DNA from: Pseudomonas alcaligenes
GTDB lineage: Bacteria > Pseudomonadota > Gammaproteobacteria > Pseudomonadales > Pseudomonadaceae
Assembly (NCBI RefSeq): GCF_041729615.1
Contig: NZ_CP154874.1
Location: 2,361,001 to 2,425,000 of the forward strand
Direction: 5' to 3'
DNA length: 64,000 nucleotides
Numbering within the stretch: position 1 is the stretch's first letter; each line of letters opens with the position of its first letter. The notes beneath the pieces are model-generated. The model was given only the letters and a program-made list of their open reading frames with translations. It had not been told where the DNA came from and searched no databases. Below, piece after piece: positions 1-12,448 of this stretch. The translations under genes were made by a program, and so were the position numbers.

Positions 1-62
1 AGATCAGCGGCGTGGCGCCTCAAGTCGTCTCCGAAAGTGCGTCGGGCATCGCCTGACGCGCC

Positions 63-71
63 TGTGGATAA
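63..71 (-). other. isolated DnaA box upstream of the phospholipid cluster
   Basis: The plus strand reads TGTGGATAA, the exact complement of the 9-mer TTATCCACA bound by DnaA. It stands alone in the 263 bases before the first gene. That stretch otherwise holds only a weak promoter-like pair (TTGACC at 140-145, TATAAG at 166-171) with a 20-base spacer, longer than usual. A DnaA role is inferred from the motif only. Confidence 0.4.
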
Positions 72-263
72 GCTGTGCAGGAAATACCGGCAGAGTGCCA
101 TCAATACTGCTAACCAATTGATTTAAAAGACTCTCTCGCTTGACCACGGACGGCATCGAGCGGGGTATAAGTTTTTCGCGCAGCACCGCACGTTCTGCGC
201 GGAACGCCAGCCCGGCAAAGCGGTTAAGCTAGCCGGAACGCAACGGGAAAGGGATTTCGCTTC

Positions 264-887
264 ATGCCGTCCATCTACCAGCTCAAGCCCCGCTTCCAGA
301 ACCTGCTGCGCCCCGGTGTGCAGCGCCTATATGCGCGGGGCGTCACCGCCAACCAGGTGACCCTCGCCGCCGCCGCGGTGTCCGTGTTGCTCGGCGCGCT
401 GCTGGCCTGGCTGCCACAGCACACCTGGCTGTTCGCCCTGATTCCGCTGTGGATGCTGCTGCGCATGGCGCTGAACGCCGTGGACGGCATGCTCGCCCGC
501 GAATTCGGCCAGCAGTCCAAACTCGGCGCCTACCTCAACGAACTGTGCGACGTGATCGCCGACAGCGCCCTGTACCTGCCCTTCGCCCTGCTCGCCGGCG
601 TTTCGCCGACCCTGGTGGTGCTGGTGGTGATACTGGCGCTGATCAGCGAATACGCCGGCGTGCTCGGCCCGATGGTCGGTGCCTCGCGCCGCTACGACGG
701 CCCCATGGGCAAGAGCGACCGCGCCTTCTGCTTCGGCGTGCTGGGTGCCGGTGTGGCGTCCGGCCTGCTGCCGTCGTCCTGGATAAACGGGCTGCTGGCC
801 GTGATCCTGCTGTTGCTGCTGGCGACTCTGGTCAACCGCGTGCGCCAAGGCCTGGCCGAGGTGGCACAAACCTCTCAATCGGAATAA
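264..887 (+). CDS. CDP-alcohol phosphatidyltransferase family protein (YnbA-like)
   Basis: A 207-residue integral membrane protein with several hydrophobic segments and the CDP-alcohol phosphotransferase signature at residues 71-100. Such enzymes transfer a phosphatidyl group from CDP-diacylglycerol to an alcohol or alcohol phosphate at the inner membrane. D74, G75, A78, R79, G88 and D96 of the motif are present. The positions usually occupied by the first and third aspartates are asparagines (N71, N92), and an extra aspartate follows at D100. This deviation may be typical of the YnbA subgroup; I could not align it. It is the first gene of a six-gene cluster, with the next gene 10 bases downstream. 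The acceptor alcohol is unknown. Family assignment is firm; the product is not. Confidence 0.85.
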   Translation: MPSIYQLKPRFQNLLRPGVQRLYARGVTANQVTLAAAAVSVLLGALLAWLPQHTWLFALIPLWMLLRMALNAVDGMLAREFGQQSKLGAYLNELCDVIADSALYLPFALLAGVSPTLVVLVVILALISEYAGVLGPMVGASRRYDGPMGKSDRAFCFGVLGAGVASGLLPSSWINGLLAVILLLLLATLVNRVRQGLAEVAQTSQSE

Positions 888-897
888 GGATATTTCG

Positions 898-2652
898 ATG
901 TGCGACTGCAAGACGGCTGTCTTCCTCACCCACGATGGCGTGGAGCTGCTCTATCGCCACTGGCCCGCCACTCAGCCCGGCGCTGGCCCGCGCAAGGCAG
1001 TGGTGATGTTCCACCGCGGCCACGAGCACGGCGGGCGCATGGCCCACCTGCCCGCCGAGCTGGACCTGCCCGAGTACGACTTCTTCGCCTGGGATGCCCG
1101 TGGCCATGGCCTGTCACCCGGCGCGCGCGGCGACAGCCCGAGCTTCGCCACCAGCGTGCGCGATGTGCAGACCTTCCTCGATCACATCACTACGGCACAT
1201 AGCATCCAGCAGACGGATATGGCCGTGCTGGCACAAAGCGTGGGTGCCGTGCTGATCAGCACCTGGGCCCACAACTACGCGCCCAAGGTACGCTGCCTGG
1301 TGCTCGCCTCGCCGGCGTTCAAGGTCAAGCTCTACGTGCCCTTCGCCCGCCCGGGCCTGAAGCTGCTGCGCCAGTGGCGCGGCAACTTCTTCGTCAACAG
1401 TTACGTCAAGGCGCGCTTTCTCAGCCACGATCCCGAGCGCATCGCCTCGTTCGAGAACGATCCGCTGATCACCCGGCCGATCTCGGTCAACATGCTGCTG
1501 GGCCTCTACGATGCCGCCGAGCGCGTGGTCGCCGATGCCCAGGCGATCCAGGTACCGACCCAGCTACTGATCTCCGGCGCCGACTTCGTCGTGCACCGCA
1601 AACCGCAGGAACAGTTCTTCGAGCGCCTGGGCAGCCTGCGCAAGGAGAAGCACATCCTGCCCGGCTTCTTCCATGACACCCTCGGCGAGCGTGACCGCGC
1701 CCATGCCCTGAGCCGTGCGCGACGCTTCATCCTGGAAAGTTTCCAGCAGCCGGCCGCGCGTCCCTCGCTGCTGGATGCCGACCGTTGCGGCTGGAGCTGC
1801 GCCGAGGCCGAGAGCCTGGCCGCGCCATTGCCGAAGAACTCCCTCGGCGACCTGTACTGGCGCACGACCCGCGCCGGCCTCAAGCTCGGCAGCGGGCTGT
1901 CCGACGGGGTGAAGCTGGGCTTCGAGACCGGCTTCGATTCCGGCAGCACCCTGGATTACGTCTACCGCAACCAGCCGTCCGGCAAGTCCGCGCTGGGCCG
2001 CCTGATCGATGCGAACTACCTGAACTCCATCGGCTGGCGCGGCATCCGCCAGCGCAAGCTGCATGCCGAGGAACTGCTGCGCCTGGCCATGGGCCGGCTG
2101 CGCGAAGCGGGCAAGGCGGTGCGCATCGTCGACATCGCCGCCGGCCACGGCCGCTACATCCTCGAATCCCTCGAAGGACTGGAGCACAAGCCGGACGCAA
2201 TCCTGCTGCGCGACTACAGCGACATCAACGTACGTGACGGCAGTGCGCTGATCGAGCAGAAGGGCCTCGGTGACATCGCCCGCTTCGTCAAAGGCGATGC
2301 CTTCGACCGGGCCGACCTGGCTGCCCTCGACCCGAAACCGACGCTGGCGGTGGTCTCCGGCCTCTACGAGCTGTTCGGCAGCAACCAGATGATCGGCGAC
2401 TCGCTGGCCGGCCTGGCCGCAGCGGTCGAGGAGGGTGGCTACCTGGTCTACACCGGCCAGCCCTGGCACCCACAGCTGGAACTGATCGCCCGCGCCCTGA
2501 CCAGCCACCGCCAGGGCCAGGCCTGGGTGATGCGCCGGCGCAGCCAGGCTGAAATGGACCAGCTGGTGGAGGCCGCCGGCTTCCGCAAGCTGGAACAGCG
2601 CATCGACGAATGGGGCATCTTCAGCGTGTCCCTGGCCCAGCGGGTGTCCTGA
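898..2652 (+). CDS. bifunctional alpha/beta hydrolase / SAM-dependent methyltransferase (YnbC-like)
   Basis: A 584-residue fusion. Residues 1 to about 280 form an alpha/beta hydrolase of the monoacylglycerol-lipase/lysophospholipase type: an oxyanion-side HRGHEHGG at about 39-46, the WDARGHG segment at 65-71, a nucleophile elbow AQSVGA with S114, and a late FFHDTLGE carrying the likely catalytic histidine. The C-terminal third is a class I methyltransferase with the SAM-binding motif VDIAAGHGRY. No signal peptide is visible, so it probably acts at the cytosolic membrane face. The same fusion accompanies YnbA/YnbB-type enzymes in other bacteria, suggesting lipid deacylation and methylation, but its substrate is not established. 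Its stop codon overlaps the next start by one base (TGATG), indicating translational coupling. Confidence 0.85.
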   Translation: MCDCKTAVFLTHDGVELLYRHWPATQPGAGPRKAVVMFHRGHEHGGRMAHLPAELDLPEYDFFAWDARGHGLSPGARGDSPSFATSVRDVQTFLDHITTAHSIQQTDMAVLAQSVGAVLISTWAHNYAPKVRCLVLASPAFKVKLYVPFARPGLKLLRQWRGNFFVNSYVKARFLSHDPERIASFENDPLITRPISVNMLLGLYDAAERVVADAQAIQVPTQLLISGADFVVHRKPQEQFFERLGSLRKEKHILPGFFHDTLGERDRAHALSRARRFILESFQQPAARPSLLDADRCGWSCAEAESLAAPLPKNSLGDLYWRTTRAGLKLGSGLSDGVKLGFETGFDSGSTLDYVYRNQPSGKSALGRLIDANYLNSIGWRGIRQRKLHAEELLRLAMGRLREAGKAVRIVDIAAGHGRYILESLEGLEHKPDAILLRDYSDINVRDGSALIEQKGLGDIARFVKGDAFDRADLAALDPKPTLAVVSGLYELFGSNQMIGDSLAGLAAAVEEGGYLVYTGQPWHPQLELIARALTSHRQGQAWVMRRRSQAEMDQLVEAAGFRKLEQRIDEWGIFSVSLAQRVS

Positions 2653-3989
2653 TGCAGGCCGCCCGCGAAACCGGATTGTGGAAGCGCGGGGTTCTCTGGC
2701 TGTTGCTGCTCGGCCCGCTGTTCTTCGCCAGCTACGGCTTCGCCAACTGGCTGACCGCGCAGCGCGAGGATGTCGGCAGCCTGGTGTTCGCCTGGGAAAG
2801 CGCGATGCCGCTGTGGCCCTGGAGCATCGTGCCCTACTGGTCGATCGACCTGCTCTACGGCCTGTCCTTCCTGCTCCCGGCCACGCGCCGGGAGATGGAC
2901 CGCCACGCCCTGCGCCTGCTTACGGCACAGGTCATCTGCGTCGCCTGCTTCCTGCTCTGGCCGCTGCGCTTCACTTTCGAGCGTCCGGAGCTGGACGGCT
3001 TCTTCGGCTGGATGTTCGATGTGCTGATGGGCTTCGACAAGCCGTTCAACCAGGCGCCCTCGCTGCACATCGCGCTGCTGGTGGTGATCTGGGTGATGTT
3101 CGCCCGGCATACCCGCGGCCTGCTGCTGCGTGGCTTGCTGCATGGCTGGATGGCGCTGATCGGCCTGTCGGTGCTGACCACCTGGCAGCATCACTTCATC
3201 GATGTCCCCACCGGCGCCCTGGCCGGCTGGCTATGCGTCTGGCTCTGGCCAATAGAGGACCGCAGCCCGCTGCACAACCTGCGCCTGGCTCGCGAGCCAC
3301 AGCGCTGGCGCCTGGCCCTGCGCTACGGGCTCGGCAGCTCGATCTGTGCCGCCCTGGCGGTCAATCTCGGCGGCGCCTGGCTGTGGCTGCTGTGGCCCTG
3401 CGCATCGCTGCTGCTGGTAGCGCTGAATTACGCGCTGTTCGGCGCGGCCGGCTTCCAGAAGCACACAGACGGCTCTCTGAGTTCGGCCAGCAGCTGGCTA
3501 CTGGCGCCCTATCTGCTTGGAGCCTGGGTCAACTCGCGGCTGTGGACACGCAAGCATCCACACCCGGATCAGGTCGCGGAGGGCATATGGCTAGGACGCG
3601 TACCGACCGAGCAGGAAGCAGCGCCCTTCACCGCCGTGCTGGACCTTAGCGCCGAGCTGCCGGTGCGCCTGCCCGGCAAGACCTATCGCAACCTGACGCT
3701 GCTCGACCTGGTCGCCCCGGATAGCGAAGCCTGCCGTCAGGGCGCCGAGCTGATCGAACAGTTGCGCCAGCAGGGTCCGCTGCTGGTCTGCTGCGCCCTC
3801 GGCTACTCGCGCAGCGCCACCCTGGTCGCCGCCTGGCTGCTGCATAGCGGCCGCGCCGACAGCGTCGAGCAGGCCATCGCGATGATCCGCGCCGCACGGC
3901 CACGGATTGTCCTTGGCGACGCCCAGCGCAAAGCGCTGCAGGGCCTGCTGCAACCCTCGGCGAATCTGGAGATGGCCCATGGCCTCTGA
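2652..3989 (+). CDS. PAP2 / dual-specificity phosphatase fusion membrane protein (YnbD-like)
   Basis: A 445-residue protein starting at the ATG that overlaps the upstream stop codon. The N-terminal two thirds is a multi-pass PAP2 (lipid phosphate phosphatase) region with the SLH histidine motif and a later HHFIDVP motif. The C-terminal part is a dual-specificity, cysteine-based phosphatase with the P-loop CALGYSRS, in which C381 and R387 form CX5R. Both halves therefore carry their nucleophile motifs. E. coli YnbD has this architecture. Given the neighbouring CDP-alcohol transferase, the natural inference is dephosphorylation of a phosphatidyl-alcohol phosphate, as PGP phosphatases including the DSP-type PTPMT1 do. 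The first in-frame ATG upstream, at 2610, lies inside the preceding gene and is less likely. Confidence 0.85.
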   Translation: MQAARETGLWKRGVLWLLLLGPLFFASYGFANWLTAQREDVGSLVFAWESAMPLWPWSIVPYWSIDLLYGLSFLLPATRREMDRHALRLLTAQVICVACFLLWPLRFTFERPELDGFFGWMFDVLMGFDKPFNQAPSLHIALLVVIWVMFARHTRGLLLRGLLHGWMALIGLSVLTTWQHHFIDVPTGALAGWLCVWLWPIEDRSPLHNLRLAREPQRWRLALRYGLGSSICAALAVNLGGAWLWLLWPCASLLLVALNYALFGAAGFQKHTDGSLSSASSWLLAPYLLGAWVNSRLWTRKHPHPDQVAEGIWLGRVPTEQEAAPFTAVLDLSAELPVRLPGKTYRNLTLLDLVAPDSEACRQGAELIEQLRQQGPLLVCCALGYSRSATLVAAWLLHSGRADSVEQAIAMIRAARPRIVLGDAQRKALQGLLQPSANLEMAHGL

Positions 3990-4434
3990 GATGCAACTCA
4001 CCCTGGTCGCCGGCCTGCTGCGCCGCGGCCGCGGCCTGGACCTGCTGTCCAACGCGCTGACCCTGCTGGCCCTGGCCTATGGCCTGGCGCCTCTGCTCGG
4101 TACGCCACCCAGCGCCGCCAGCGCTGTGGTCTGCGGCCTGCTGGTGATGCTCGGCCTGGCACAGAAGTACTGGGCCATCCGCGTGGCACTGGACGCTGAA
4201 CTGTTCGCCCGCCTGGCCGGCGATGCCGCTCGTCTCGCCATGCACACCACCGACCTCGACCAGGCGCTGTACAGCCTTGGCCTGCAACCCACCGACGCTG
4301 CGCCTCGCGACTGGCTGCAACGTAGTCACGCCGCGCTCCGTCTGCTGCGCCTGCAGGCAGCCTGGCTGGTGGCGCAGCTGTTGCTGGCCCTGGTCGTCAT
4401 TCTCGCCACCCCCTGGCTTTCCCTGGCTGGATAA
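3979..4434 (+). CDS. small membrane protein of the phospholipid cluster
   Basis: About 151 residues, or 147 if the ATG at 3991 is used. It has two or three hydrophobic segments: one pair around residues 25-65 and one near the C terminus. I do not recognise the family. It begins inside the last codons of the phosphatase gene (overlap of 11 bases) or just after its stop, depending on the start. It ends 13 bases before the acyltransferase gene, so it is surely co-transcribed. The soluble middle has no obvious catalytic motif. A structural or partner role for the membrane enzymes on either side is possible but is only a guess from position. Confidence 0.6.
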   Translation: MASEMQLTLVAGLLRRGRGLDLLSNALTLLALAYGLAPLLGTPPSAASAVVCGLLVMLGLAQKYWAIRVALDAELFARLAGDAARLAMHTTDLDQALYSLGLQPTDAAPRDWLQRSHAALRLLRLQAAWLVAQLLLALVVILATPWLSLAG

Positions 4435-4447
4435 AGGAGTCATATCC

Positions 4448-5071
4448 ATGCTCGCTTCGCTCACTGCCTTCGCCATCACCTCGGCAGCTCGCCTGCTGAC
4501 CGGCGCCCGCGCCCTCTGGCTGGGCTGCACGGCCCAGCCGACACAAAGGCTGTATTTCGCCAACCACAGCAGCCACGGCGACTTCGTGCTGCTCTGGGCC
4601 TCCCTGCCACCGGAGCTGCGCCGGCGTACTCGCCCGGTGGCCGGCTCCGACTACTGGATGAAGGGCGATCTGCGCCGCTTTCTGATCCGCGATGTGTTCA
4701 ACGGCGTGCTGGTCGAGCGCGACCGCAGCGACCCCAACGCCAACCCGCTGCAATCGATGCTCGATGCGCTGGAACAGGATGACTCGCTGATCATCTTCCC
4801 CGAAGGCACGCGCAACCTCACCGACGAGCAGCTGCTGCCGTTCAAGAGCGGCCTGTACCACCTGGCGCAGGCCAAACCCGATGTGGAACTGGTGCCGGTG
4901 TGGATCGCCAACCTCAACCGGGTGATGCCCAAGGGCAGGGCGCTGCCACTGCCGCTGCTGTGTACCCTGAGCTTCGGCGCACCGCTCGAACGCCAGGAAG
5001 GGGAGGACAAGGCAGCGTTCCTCGAACGCGCCCGCAATGCCCTGCTGGAACTGGCCCCGGAGGTAGTCTGA
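4448..5071 (+). CDS. lysophospholipid (1-acylglycerol-3-phosphate) acyltransferase family protein
   Basis: A 207-residue PlsC-type acyltransferase. The catalytic HX4D motif is at H40 and D45 (NHSSHGDF), and the substrate-binding FPEGTRN motif lies in the middle. The start is chosen by an AAGGAG ribosome site 8 bases upstream; the longer reading frame from 4223 overlaps the previous gene. Enzymes of this family acylate lysophosphatidic acid or other lysophospholipids at the inner membrane. In this cluster it would supply or repair the diacyl substrate used by the CdsA-like enzyme encoded one base downstream. The exact acyl donor and acceptor are not visible from sequence. Confidence 0.85.
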   Translation: MLASLTAFAITSAARLLTGARALWLGCTAQPTQRLYFANHSSHGDFVLLWASLPPELRRRTRPVAGSDYWMKGDLRRFLIRDVFNGVLVERDRSDPNANPLQSMLDALEQDDSLIIFPEGTRNLTDEQLLPFKSGLYHLAQAKPDVELVPVWIANLNRVMPKGRALPLPLLCTLSFGAPLERQEGEDKAAFLERARNALLELAPEVV

Positions 5072-5072
5072 G

Positions 5073-6005
5073 ATGGATCGCAATACAATCCTGCTGTTCG
5101 CCGGCATCGGTGCCGTACTGCTGCTCGCCACCCTGATCGCCCGCGTTCTGCGCCGGCGCGCCGGTGAAGTACCCAACGCGGTAATCGAGAACCTCAACGC
5201 GCGGATCGACGCCTGGTGGGCCATGGTGCTGGTCATCGGCATCGCCTTCCTGTTCGGCAACAATGGCGTGATCCTGCTGTTCTACTTCGTGTCGTTCTAC
5301 GCCCTGCGCGAGTTCCTAACCCTGACGCCGACCCGGCGCAGCGACTATCCGGCACTGGTGGCGGCCTTCTACTTCGCGCTGCCGATGCAGTACCTGCTGA
5401 TTGCCCTGGACTGGTACGGCCTGTTCGCCATCTTCATCCCGGTCTACCTGTTCCTCCTGCTGCCGATCCTCGCCTCGCTGGGCGGCGATACCACGCGCTT
5501 CCTCGAGCGCGCCTCGGAAGTGCAGTGGGGGCTGATGATCGCGGTGTACTGCGTGTCCGCCGTGCCGGCGCTGCTGACTCTGGATATTCCCGGCTACGAA
5601 GGGCGCAACCTGCTGCTGATCGCCTGGCTGATCATCGTCGTGCAGCTTTCGGACGTGCTGCAGTACGTCTGCGGCAAGCTCGCCGGCAAGCACAAGATCG
5701 CGCCCAAGCTATCGCCCTCCAAGACCGTGGAAGGCTTTGTCGGCGGCGTGGCCCTGGCCAGCCTGGTCGGTGCCTCGCTGTTCTGGATCACCCCGTTCAG
5801 CTTCTGGCAGGCGGCGCTGATGGCGCTGACCGTCAACCTGCTGGGCTTCGCCGGTGGCCTGGTGATGTCGGCGATCAAGCGCGACCGCGGGGTGAAGGAC
5901 TGGGGCCACATGATTGAGGGCCACGGCGGCATGCTCGACCGCATGGACTCGGTATGCTTCGCCGCACCGATCTTCTTCCACTTCGTGCGCTACTGGTGGG
6001 CCTGA
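5073..6005 (+). CDS. phosphatidate cytidylyltransferase (CdsA/YnbB-like)
   Basis: A 310-residue polytopic membrane protein. It carries the CDS signature near the C terminus: SPSKTVEG followed by a conserved stretch with KRDRGVKDWG, HGGMLDRMDS and their metal-binding aspartates. It makes CDP-diacylglycerol from phosphatidate and CTP. Pseudomonas also has a housekeeping cdsA in the bamA/lpxD region, so this second copy, sitting with a CDP-alcohol transferase, is probably dedicated to the cluster's own lipid. It starts one base after the acyltransferase stop. It is the last gene of the cluster and is followed by a strong terminator. Confidence 0.88.
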   Translation: MDRNTILLFAGIGAVLLLATLIARVLRRRAGEVPNAVIENLNARIDAWWAMVLVIGIAFLFGNNGVILLFYFVSFYALREFLTLTPTRRSDYPALVAAFYFALPMQYLLIALDWYGLFAIFIPVYLFLLLPILASLGGDTTRFLERASEVQWGLMIAVYCVSAVPALLTLDIPGYEGRNLLLIAWLIIVVQLSDVLQYVCGKLAGKHKIAPKLSPSKTVEGFVGGVALASLVGASLFWITPFSFWQAALMALTVNLLGFAGGLVMSAIKRDRGVKDWGHMIEGHGGMLDRMDSVCFAAPIFFHFVRYWWA

Positions 6006-6098
6006 TCCGCTTCGGCTGTCGCCTCGTTCGAGGCGACAGCCGACTCGCGGAATCTTGAGGCAGCGCTGGCGCAGCGCCTGCATGGAATCGCAGGCAAC

Positions 6099-6124
6099 AA
6101 AAAACCCGCCGAGGCGGGTTTTTT
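6099..6124 (+). terminator. intrinsic terminator of the phospholipid cluster
   Basis: A hairpin with arms CCCGC and GCGGG is flanked by six A and six T (AAAAAACCCGCC and GGCGGGTTTTTT), about 95 bases after the CdsA-like gene. The A/T symmetry means it could also stop transcripts arriving from gyrB. The 327 bases between the two converging units hold this terminator, the gyrB terminator and nothing else that I recognise. Confidence 0.85.
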
Positions 6125-6283
6125 ATGACCTTCCGACATCCTGTCGTCTGCCATCCTGGCGCGGTCCGTCTTCCTTGACCCGGGACATCCAGTTCCCGGC
6201 AGCTGTGTGTAGATTAGCCGGGACCCGGCGGGGAGGGCAGAAGCCCATTCCGCTTCGGCGTGTAAGCCTTTCGCCATAGCAGC

Positions 6284-6317
6284 AGAAATAAAAACCCCGG
6301 CGCTTGGGCCGGGGTTT
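6284..6317 (-). terminator. gyrB intrinsic terminator
   Basis: Read on the minus strand, just after the gyrB stop, AAACCCCGGC and GCCGGGGTTT form a 10-base stem with a 6-base loop, followed by a T-rich run. It ends the dnaA-dnaN-recF-gyrB unit. Confidence 0.85.
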
Positions 6318-6332
6318 CTTCTAGCGACTGGA

Positions 6333-9853
<3,521 letters not shown>

Positions 9854-9863
9854 TCAGCGGATA

Positions 9864-10967
9864 TTACAGACGCATCGGCATAACGACGTAAGAGGAGTCG
9901 TCGTTGCCGGCTTCCTGCACCAGGGCGCTGCTGTTGGCATCGGAAAGGATCAGGCGTACCTGTTCGGTGGTCATCACGCCCAGCACGTCGAGCAGATAGC
10001 TGACGTTGAAGCCGATCTCCAGCGAGCCGCCGTTGTAGTCGACCACCACTTCCTCTTCAGCTTCTTCCTGCTCCGGGTTGTTGGCCTGGATCTTCAGCAG
10101 ACCGCTGGCCAGCTGCAGGCGAATGCCGCGGTACTTCTCGTTGGACAGGATCGCGGTACGGCTGAAGGCTTCACGCAGGGCCTGGCGATCACCGATCACC
10201 AGCTTGTCACCGCCGCGTGGCAGGACGCGCTCGTAGTCCGGGAACTTGCCGTCGACCAGCTTGGAGGTGAAGGTGAACTCACCGGTGGTGGCGCGGATAT
10301 GGTTCGCACCCAGCACGATGGCGACTTCACCATCCTGCTCGGTGAGCAGACGGGCCAGCTCGAGGATGCCCTTGCGCGGCACGATCACCTGGTGCTTCTC
10401 GGTGTGCTCGATGGCGGCTTCCATGGCGCACATGGCCAGGCGGTGGCCGTCGGTGGCGACGGCGCGCAGCACACCGGTCTGCACCTCGATCAGCATGCCG
10501 TTGAGGTAGTAGCGCACGTCCTGCTGGGCCATGGCGAAGCTGGTGCGGTCGATCAGGCGACGCAGCTTGCTCTGTACCAGGTTGAAGGTCAGCGAGCCCG
10601 GGCCTTCTTCCACGGTGGGGAAGTCATTGGCCGGCAGAGTCGACAGGGTGAAGCGGCTGCGCCCGGCCTTGACCACCAGCTTCTGCTCGTCGACACGGAT
10701 GTCGATCAGCGCATCGCTCGGCAGGCTCTTGCAGATATCCATCAGCTTACGCGCCGGTACGGTGATCTCACCCGGCTCGGCACTGTCTTCCAGGGTCACG
10801 CGCCCAACCAGCTCGACTTCCAGGTCGGTACCGGTCAGCGACAGCTGCTGGCCTTCGACCACCAGCAGCACGTTCGACAGGACCGGCAGGGTCTGGCGGC
10901 GTTCGACGACGCCGGCGACCAGTTGCAGGGGTTTCAACAGGGCTTCGCGTTGAATGGTGAAATGCAT
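9864..10967 (-). CDS. dnaN: DNA polymerase III beta sliding clamp
   Basis: A 367-residue beta clamp, the usual length for the family, with three similar clamp domains and the conserved C-terminal VMPMRL that forms part of the peptide-binding pocket. As a dimer it encircles DNA and tethers Pol III and other polymerases. It lies 29 bases downstream of dnaA and 10 bases upstream of recF, so it is the second gene of the replication operon. Confidence 0.98.
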   Translation of the reverse strand: MHFTIQREALLKPLQLVAGVVERRQTLPVLSNVLLVVEGQQLSLTGTDLEVELVGRVTLEDSAEPGEITVPARKLMDICKSLPSDALIDIRVDEQKLVVKAGRSRFTLSTLPANDFPTVEEGPGSLTFNLVQSKLRRLIDRTSFAMAQQDVRYYLNGMLIEVQTGVLRAVATDGHRLAMCAMEAAIEHTEKHQVIVPRKGILELARLLTEQDGEVAIVLGANHIRATTGEFTFTSKLVDGKFPDYERVLPRGGDKLVIGDRQALREAFSRTAILSNEKYRGIRLQLASGLLKIQANNPEQEEAEEEVVVDYNGGSLEIGFNVSYLLDVLGVMTTEQVRLILSDANSSALVQEAGNDDSSYVVMPMRL

Positions 10968-10996
10968 GGTCTAGTCCCTTGCCTTGTGGGCTGCGA

Positions 10997-12448
10997 TCAG
11001 GTGGTCAGGGTGCGCAGCAGGTTCTTGTAGTCCTCGCGGATATCCGCGTCGGCTTCGCGCAATTCCGCAATCTTACGACAGGCGTGCAGCACTGTGGTGT
11101 GGTCTCTTCCGCCAAAAGCATCGCCGATTTCCGGCAGGCTGTGGTTGGTCAGTTCCTTGGACAGGGCCATGGCCACCTGGCGCGGCCGCGCCACCGAACG
11201 AGAGCGACGCTTGGAGAGCAGATCGGCGATCTTGATCTTGTAGTACTCGGCCACCGTGCGCTGAATATTGTCGACGCTGACCAGCTTGTCCTGCAGGGCC
11301 AACAGGTCCTTCAGCGACTCACGAATCAGCTCGATGCTGATCGGCTGGTTGGTGAAGTGCGAGTGGGCGATCACCCGCTTCAGCGCGCCTTCCAGTTCAC
11401 GCACGTTGGAGCGGATACGCTGGGCGATGAAGAAGGCGGCATCGTGCGGCAGGTCGACCTTGGTCTGCTCGGCCTTCTTCATCAGGATGGCCACGCGGGT
11501 CTCCAACTCCGGCGGCTCCACCGCCACCGTCAGGCCCCAGCCGAAACGCGATTTCAGACGCTCTTCCAGGCCCTCGATCTCCTTCGGGTAACGGTCGCTG
11601 GTGAGGATCACCTGCTGGCCGCCCTCGAGCAGCGCATTGAAGGTGTGGAAGAACTCTTCCTGGGAACGCTCCTTCTTGGCGAAGAACTGGATGTCGTCGA
11701 TCAGCAGCGCATCCACCGAGCGGTAGAAGCGCTTGAACTCGTTGATCGCGTTGAGCTGCAGCGCCTTGACCATGTCGGCGACGAAGCGCTCGGAATGCAG
11801 GTAAACCACCTTGGCGTTGGGGTTCTTCTTCAGCAGGTGGTTGCCCACCGCATGCATCAGGTGGGTCTTGCCCAGGCCGACGCCGCCATAGAGGAACAGC
11901 GGGTTGTAGCCATGCTTGAGGTTGTCCGCCACCTGCCAGGCCGCGGCGCGGGCCATCTGGTTGGACTTGCCCTCGACGAAGTTCTCGAAGGTAAAGGTGC
12001 GGTTCAGGTAGCTGGTGTGCTTGAGCGCACCTTCCACCTGCACGGTGCGCTCGGCCGGGCGACTGGCGGCGATGGGCGGCGCGACCGTGGCCAGCGGATC
12101 GCTGGGCAGATCCTCGGCGACCGCCGCCGGAGCGACGGCTGCCGCTGGGGCACTATTAATAGAAGAAGGCGCCACGGGTGCAACCATGCGCGGTGCCGCG
12201 GGACGCTTGCTGCCGATCAGCAGCGACAGCGCCGGGGCCAGACCATTGGCGCGCTCGGCCAGCAGCTCGAGCAGGCGCACCATGTACTTCTCGTTGACCC
12301 AGTCGAGGACGAAACGGTTGGGCGCATAGACGCGCAACTCGTCGCCGGCGGACTCCACCTGCAGGGGGCGGATCCAGGTGTTGAATTGTTGGGCGGGCAA
12401 CTCGTCGCGAAGCAGCTCCACACACTGCTGCCAAAGTTCTACGGACAC
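10997..12448 (-). CDS. dnaA: chromosomal replication initiator protein DnaA
   Basis: A 483-residue protein. Domain I is at the N terminus (MSVELWQQC). A low-complexity Ala/Pro-rich domain II spans roughly residues 85-150. The AAA+ domain has Walker [10 protein letters not shown] and Walker [10 protein letters not shown]. The C-terminal domain IV carries the DnaA signature [15 protein letters not shown] that reads the 9-mer box. It opens oriC, which lies immediately upstream. A perfect DnaA box overlaps the predicted -35 element of its own promoter, consistent with the autoregulation known for dnaA. Confidence 0.98.
   Translation of the reverse strand: MSVELWQQCVELLRDELPAQQFNTWIRPLQVESAGDELRVYAPNRFVLDWVNEKYMVRLLELLAERANGLAPALSLLIGSKRPAAPRMVAPVAPSSINSAPAAAVAPAAVAEDLPSDPLATVAPPIAASRPAERTVQVEGALKHTSYLNRTFTFENFVEGKSNQMARAAAWQVADNLKHGYNPLFLYGGVGLGKTHLMHAVGNHLLKKNPNAKVVYLHSERFVADMVKALQLNAINEFKRFYRSVDALLIDDIQFFAKKERSQEEFFHTFNALLEGGQQVILTSDRYPKEIEGLEERLKSRFGWGLTVAVEPPELETRVAILMKKAEQTKVDLPHDAAFFIAQRIRSNVRELEGALKRVIAHSHFTNQPISIELIRESLKDLLALQDKLVSVDNIQRTVAEYYKIKIADLLSKRRSRSVARPRQVAMALSKELTNHSLPEIGDAFGGRDHTTVLHACRKIAELREADADIREDYKNLLRTLTT

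Noticed and set aside
4..186. 60-codon minus-strand frame at the window start
   Set aside because: No ribosome site, no recognisable features, Arg-rich composition typical of a random frame.
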